From Planctomycetota bacterium (GTDB lineage Bacteria; Planctomycetota; Planctomycetia; Planctomycetales; Planctomycetaceae): 5,258 bases of DNA. Where the stretch lies: the NCBI GenBank assembly GCA_024278285.1, contig JAJRTM010000914.1:1-5258 (forward strand), in the 5' to 3' direction. This document shows, piece after piece, positions 4,094 through 5,258 of this stretch. Made by a program: the position numbers and the translations under genes. The notes beneath the pieces were generated by a model. The model saw only the letters and a list, made by a program, of their open reading frames with translations, was not told where the DNA came from and ran no database searches. Position 1 is the first letter of the stretch. Every line of letters begins with the position of its first letter.

Positions 4094-5258
4094 TTAGTTT
4101 TTCTGCTCAATTACCTCGATACCGCACAATACCGCACGGGCAGACTGAAAACCAGAGTTTTGCTTTAACTGGACCGTCAAGTCTTTTTTGATTTCAATTC
4201 CTGAGAACTGTTTCATGATGCTTCGATGTGTCCCGCCCGATAAAGCAACTGGATCGAACTGCTCGCTTTTCACTTCGTTTTGGATTGAAATAGCGAAAAC
4301 CCGCTCGCCGACTGCGAGGCTTCTCGGCTCCACGAAGTGCAAACGAACAGTATACTTTCGCAACTGCTCGGCATTCGGATCAACTGTTATTTTGATCGAT
4401 TCAATCCCTTCCACACCCGATGCGGCGACCCATTTTTTCTCGCCCTGTTTAATTTCCGAAGTATGAAACCGAAACCATTTTGCGTTTTTGGGCAAAATTT
4501 CCACGGGAACTTTGGGGGACGGACCGCCCACATACGGGTACTCTAACCAGAGTGTTCCGTCTTCAGATTTCCGGTCGCCGGGGGCTCCCAGGTTAAGCCC
4601 CAGTTTTCGGATGCGTTCTTTCTTTATTCTGAAAGTGTTGAACGTCCATTTTTCCATTTCGGGCATGTGAATGAAGGCGAGTGACGTTTGATTTTGATAC
4701 GCACAACTGCAAGTGCGTGTGTAATCGGGAGCATTCAAAACGCCGTTGGCAACAATTAAGTTTGATGTGCAACCCGATTTGAAGCCGCCCATGTTGCCCG
4801 TGCCACTATCACTGAGCAGATCGAAATATCCAGCCGCAGCCGAGCGAAACGTCAACAAACATTCGCTTCCCACGGCTGAATTACAACCGTAATTCCTCGA
4901 ATAATTCCACGAAGATTTAACGCCGGTCAGCGGGTTGGTTCGCAATTCTTTTTCACCGCTAAGCAAATCAAACGCTCCACTTTGCGTGATGATGCGTTGA
5001 TGATGAAGCAGGCATGGCCCGCTGTGTGAATTCGGTTTATCCCAGACGACATCGCCGTTCTTCCCGCGGTATGCAATCATTCGATTCGCTGGCTCATCGC
5101 GTAACATATCACGAGCCGCCCGCCCGGATTGCAGAAGGATTCCAAACTCTGCGGAATAGCCGAGCCAGGTTCCGAAGATGTTTTTGTCGCTGCTCCAAAT
5201 CTCTTTTCCAGAGACGGCATCCAAGGCGATAAGCCGATCTGTTCCTTTAATTTTAAGG
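4094..5258 (-). CDS. PQQ-like beta-propeller repeat protein with malectin-like C-terminus (5' end outside window)
   Basis: The reading frame is open to the window edge (LKIKGTDRLIALDAVSGKEIW), so this is the C-terminal 387 residues of a longer protein. RLIALDAVSGKEIW and MIAYRGKNGDVVWD are classic PQQ/BamB-type propeller blade repeats (aromatic/aliphatic, D-x-x-x-G-x-x-x-W). A cysteine-rich block follows, with NYGCNSAVGSEC, FRSAAAGYFDL, GGFKSGCTSN and YTRTCSCAYQNQTS, a layout I associate with planctomycete PQQ-like proteins. There is no CxxCH haem motif. The last 140 residues or so (LWLEYPYVGGPSP, YTVRLHFVEP, GERVFAISIQ, GIEVIE) resemble a malectin-like carbohydrate-binding fold. A secreted or periplasmic role in sugar or polymer handling is plausible but inferred; no catalytic activity can be named. 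It precedes the transporter operon by 138 bp on the same strand, and I see no functional link to it. Confidence 0.85.
   Translation of the reverse strand, partial: LKIKGTDRLIALDAVSGKEIWSSDKNIFGTWLGYSAEFGILLQSGRAARDMLRDEPANRMIAYRGKNGDVVWDKPNSHSGPCLLHHQRIITQSGAFDLLSGEKELRTNPLTGVKSSWNYSRNYGCNSAVGSECLLTFRSAAAGYFDLLSDSGTGNMGGFKSGCTSNLIVANGVLNAPDYTRTCSCAYQNQTSLAFIHMPEMEKWTFNTFRIKKERIRKLGLNLGAPGDRKSEDGTLWLEYPYVGGPSPKVPVEILPKNAKWFRFHTSEIKQGEKKWVAASGVEGIESIKITVDPNAEQLRKYTVRLHFVEPRSLAVGERVFAISIQNEVKSEQFDPVALSGGTHRSIMKQFSGIEIKKDLTVQLKQNSGFQSARAVLCGIEVIEQKN

Overview
The window looks like part of a planctomycete-type chromosome. This is an inference from gene content: a PQQ-like beta-propeller protein with a malectin-like C-terminus, a molybdate-type ABC importer, and weak or absent Shine-Dalgarno sequences at several genes. 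No rRNA or other marker gene is present to confirm it. All five supported genes lie on the minus strand, so transcription runs from high to low coordinates.

Layout in the direction of transcription. (1) Positions 5258-4094 hold the 3' part of a PQQ-like beta-propeller protein whose start lies beyond the window. (2) A 138-bp gap (4093-3956) contains dyad symmetries and is the likely control region of the next operon. (3) Positions 3955-2357 encode an unusual membrane-anchored protein with two ModA-like substrate-binding domains fused in tandem. (4) Positions 2360-1473 encode a ModB-like permease whose ATG overlaps the preceding TGA. (5) Positions 1441-805 hold a compact RAYT unit: an intact REP-associated tyrosine transposase gene (1394-831) bracketed by two inverted REP hairpins. 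(6) Positions 750-97 encode a short ModC-like ABC ATPase. (7) Positions 84-55 hold a third REP hairpin just after the ATPase stop codon.

Genes 3, 4 and 6 together make a complete oxyanion importer (binding protein, membrane channel, motor) of the molybdate/tungstate type. The main event in the window is that a RAYT-REP unit sits between permease and ATPase of what should be one compact operon. An imperfect direct repeat of about 38 bp (1444-1482 and 760-797) flanks the unit outside its REPs. Reading across it suggests that the ancestral permease-ATPase spacer was only about 40 bp. The three REP copies share the GTAG-plus-hairpin design known for RAYT substrates. One copy differs from another only by a C/G pair exchange that preserves base pairing in the stem, so the hairpin itself appears to be under selection.
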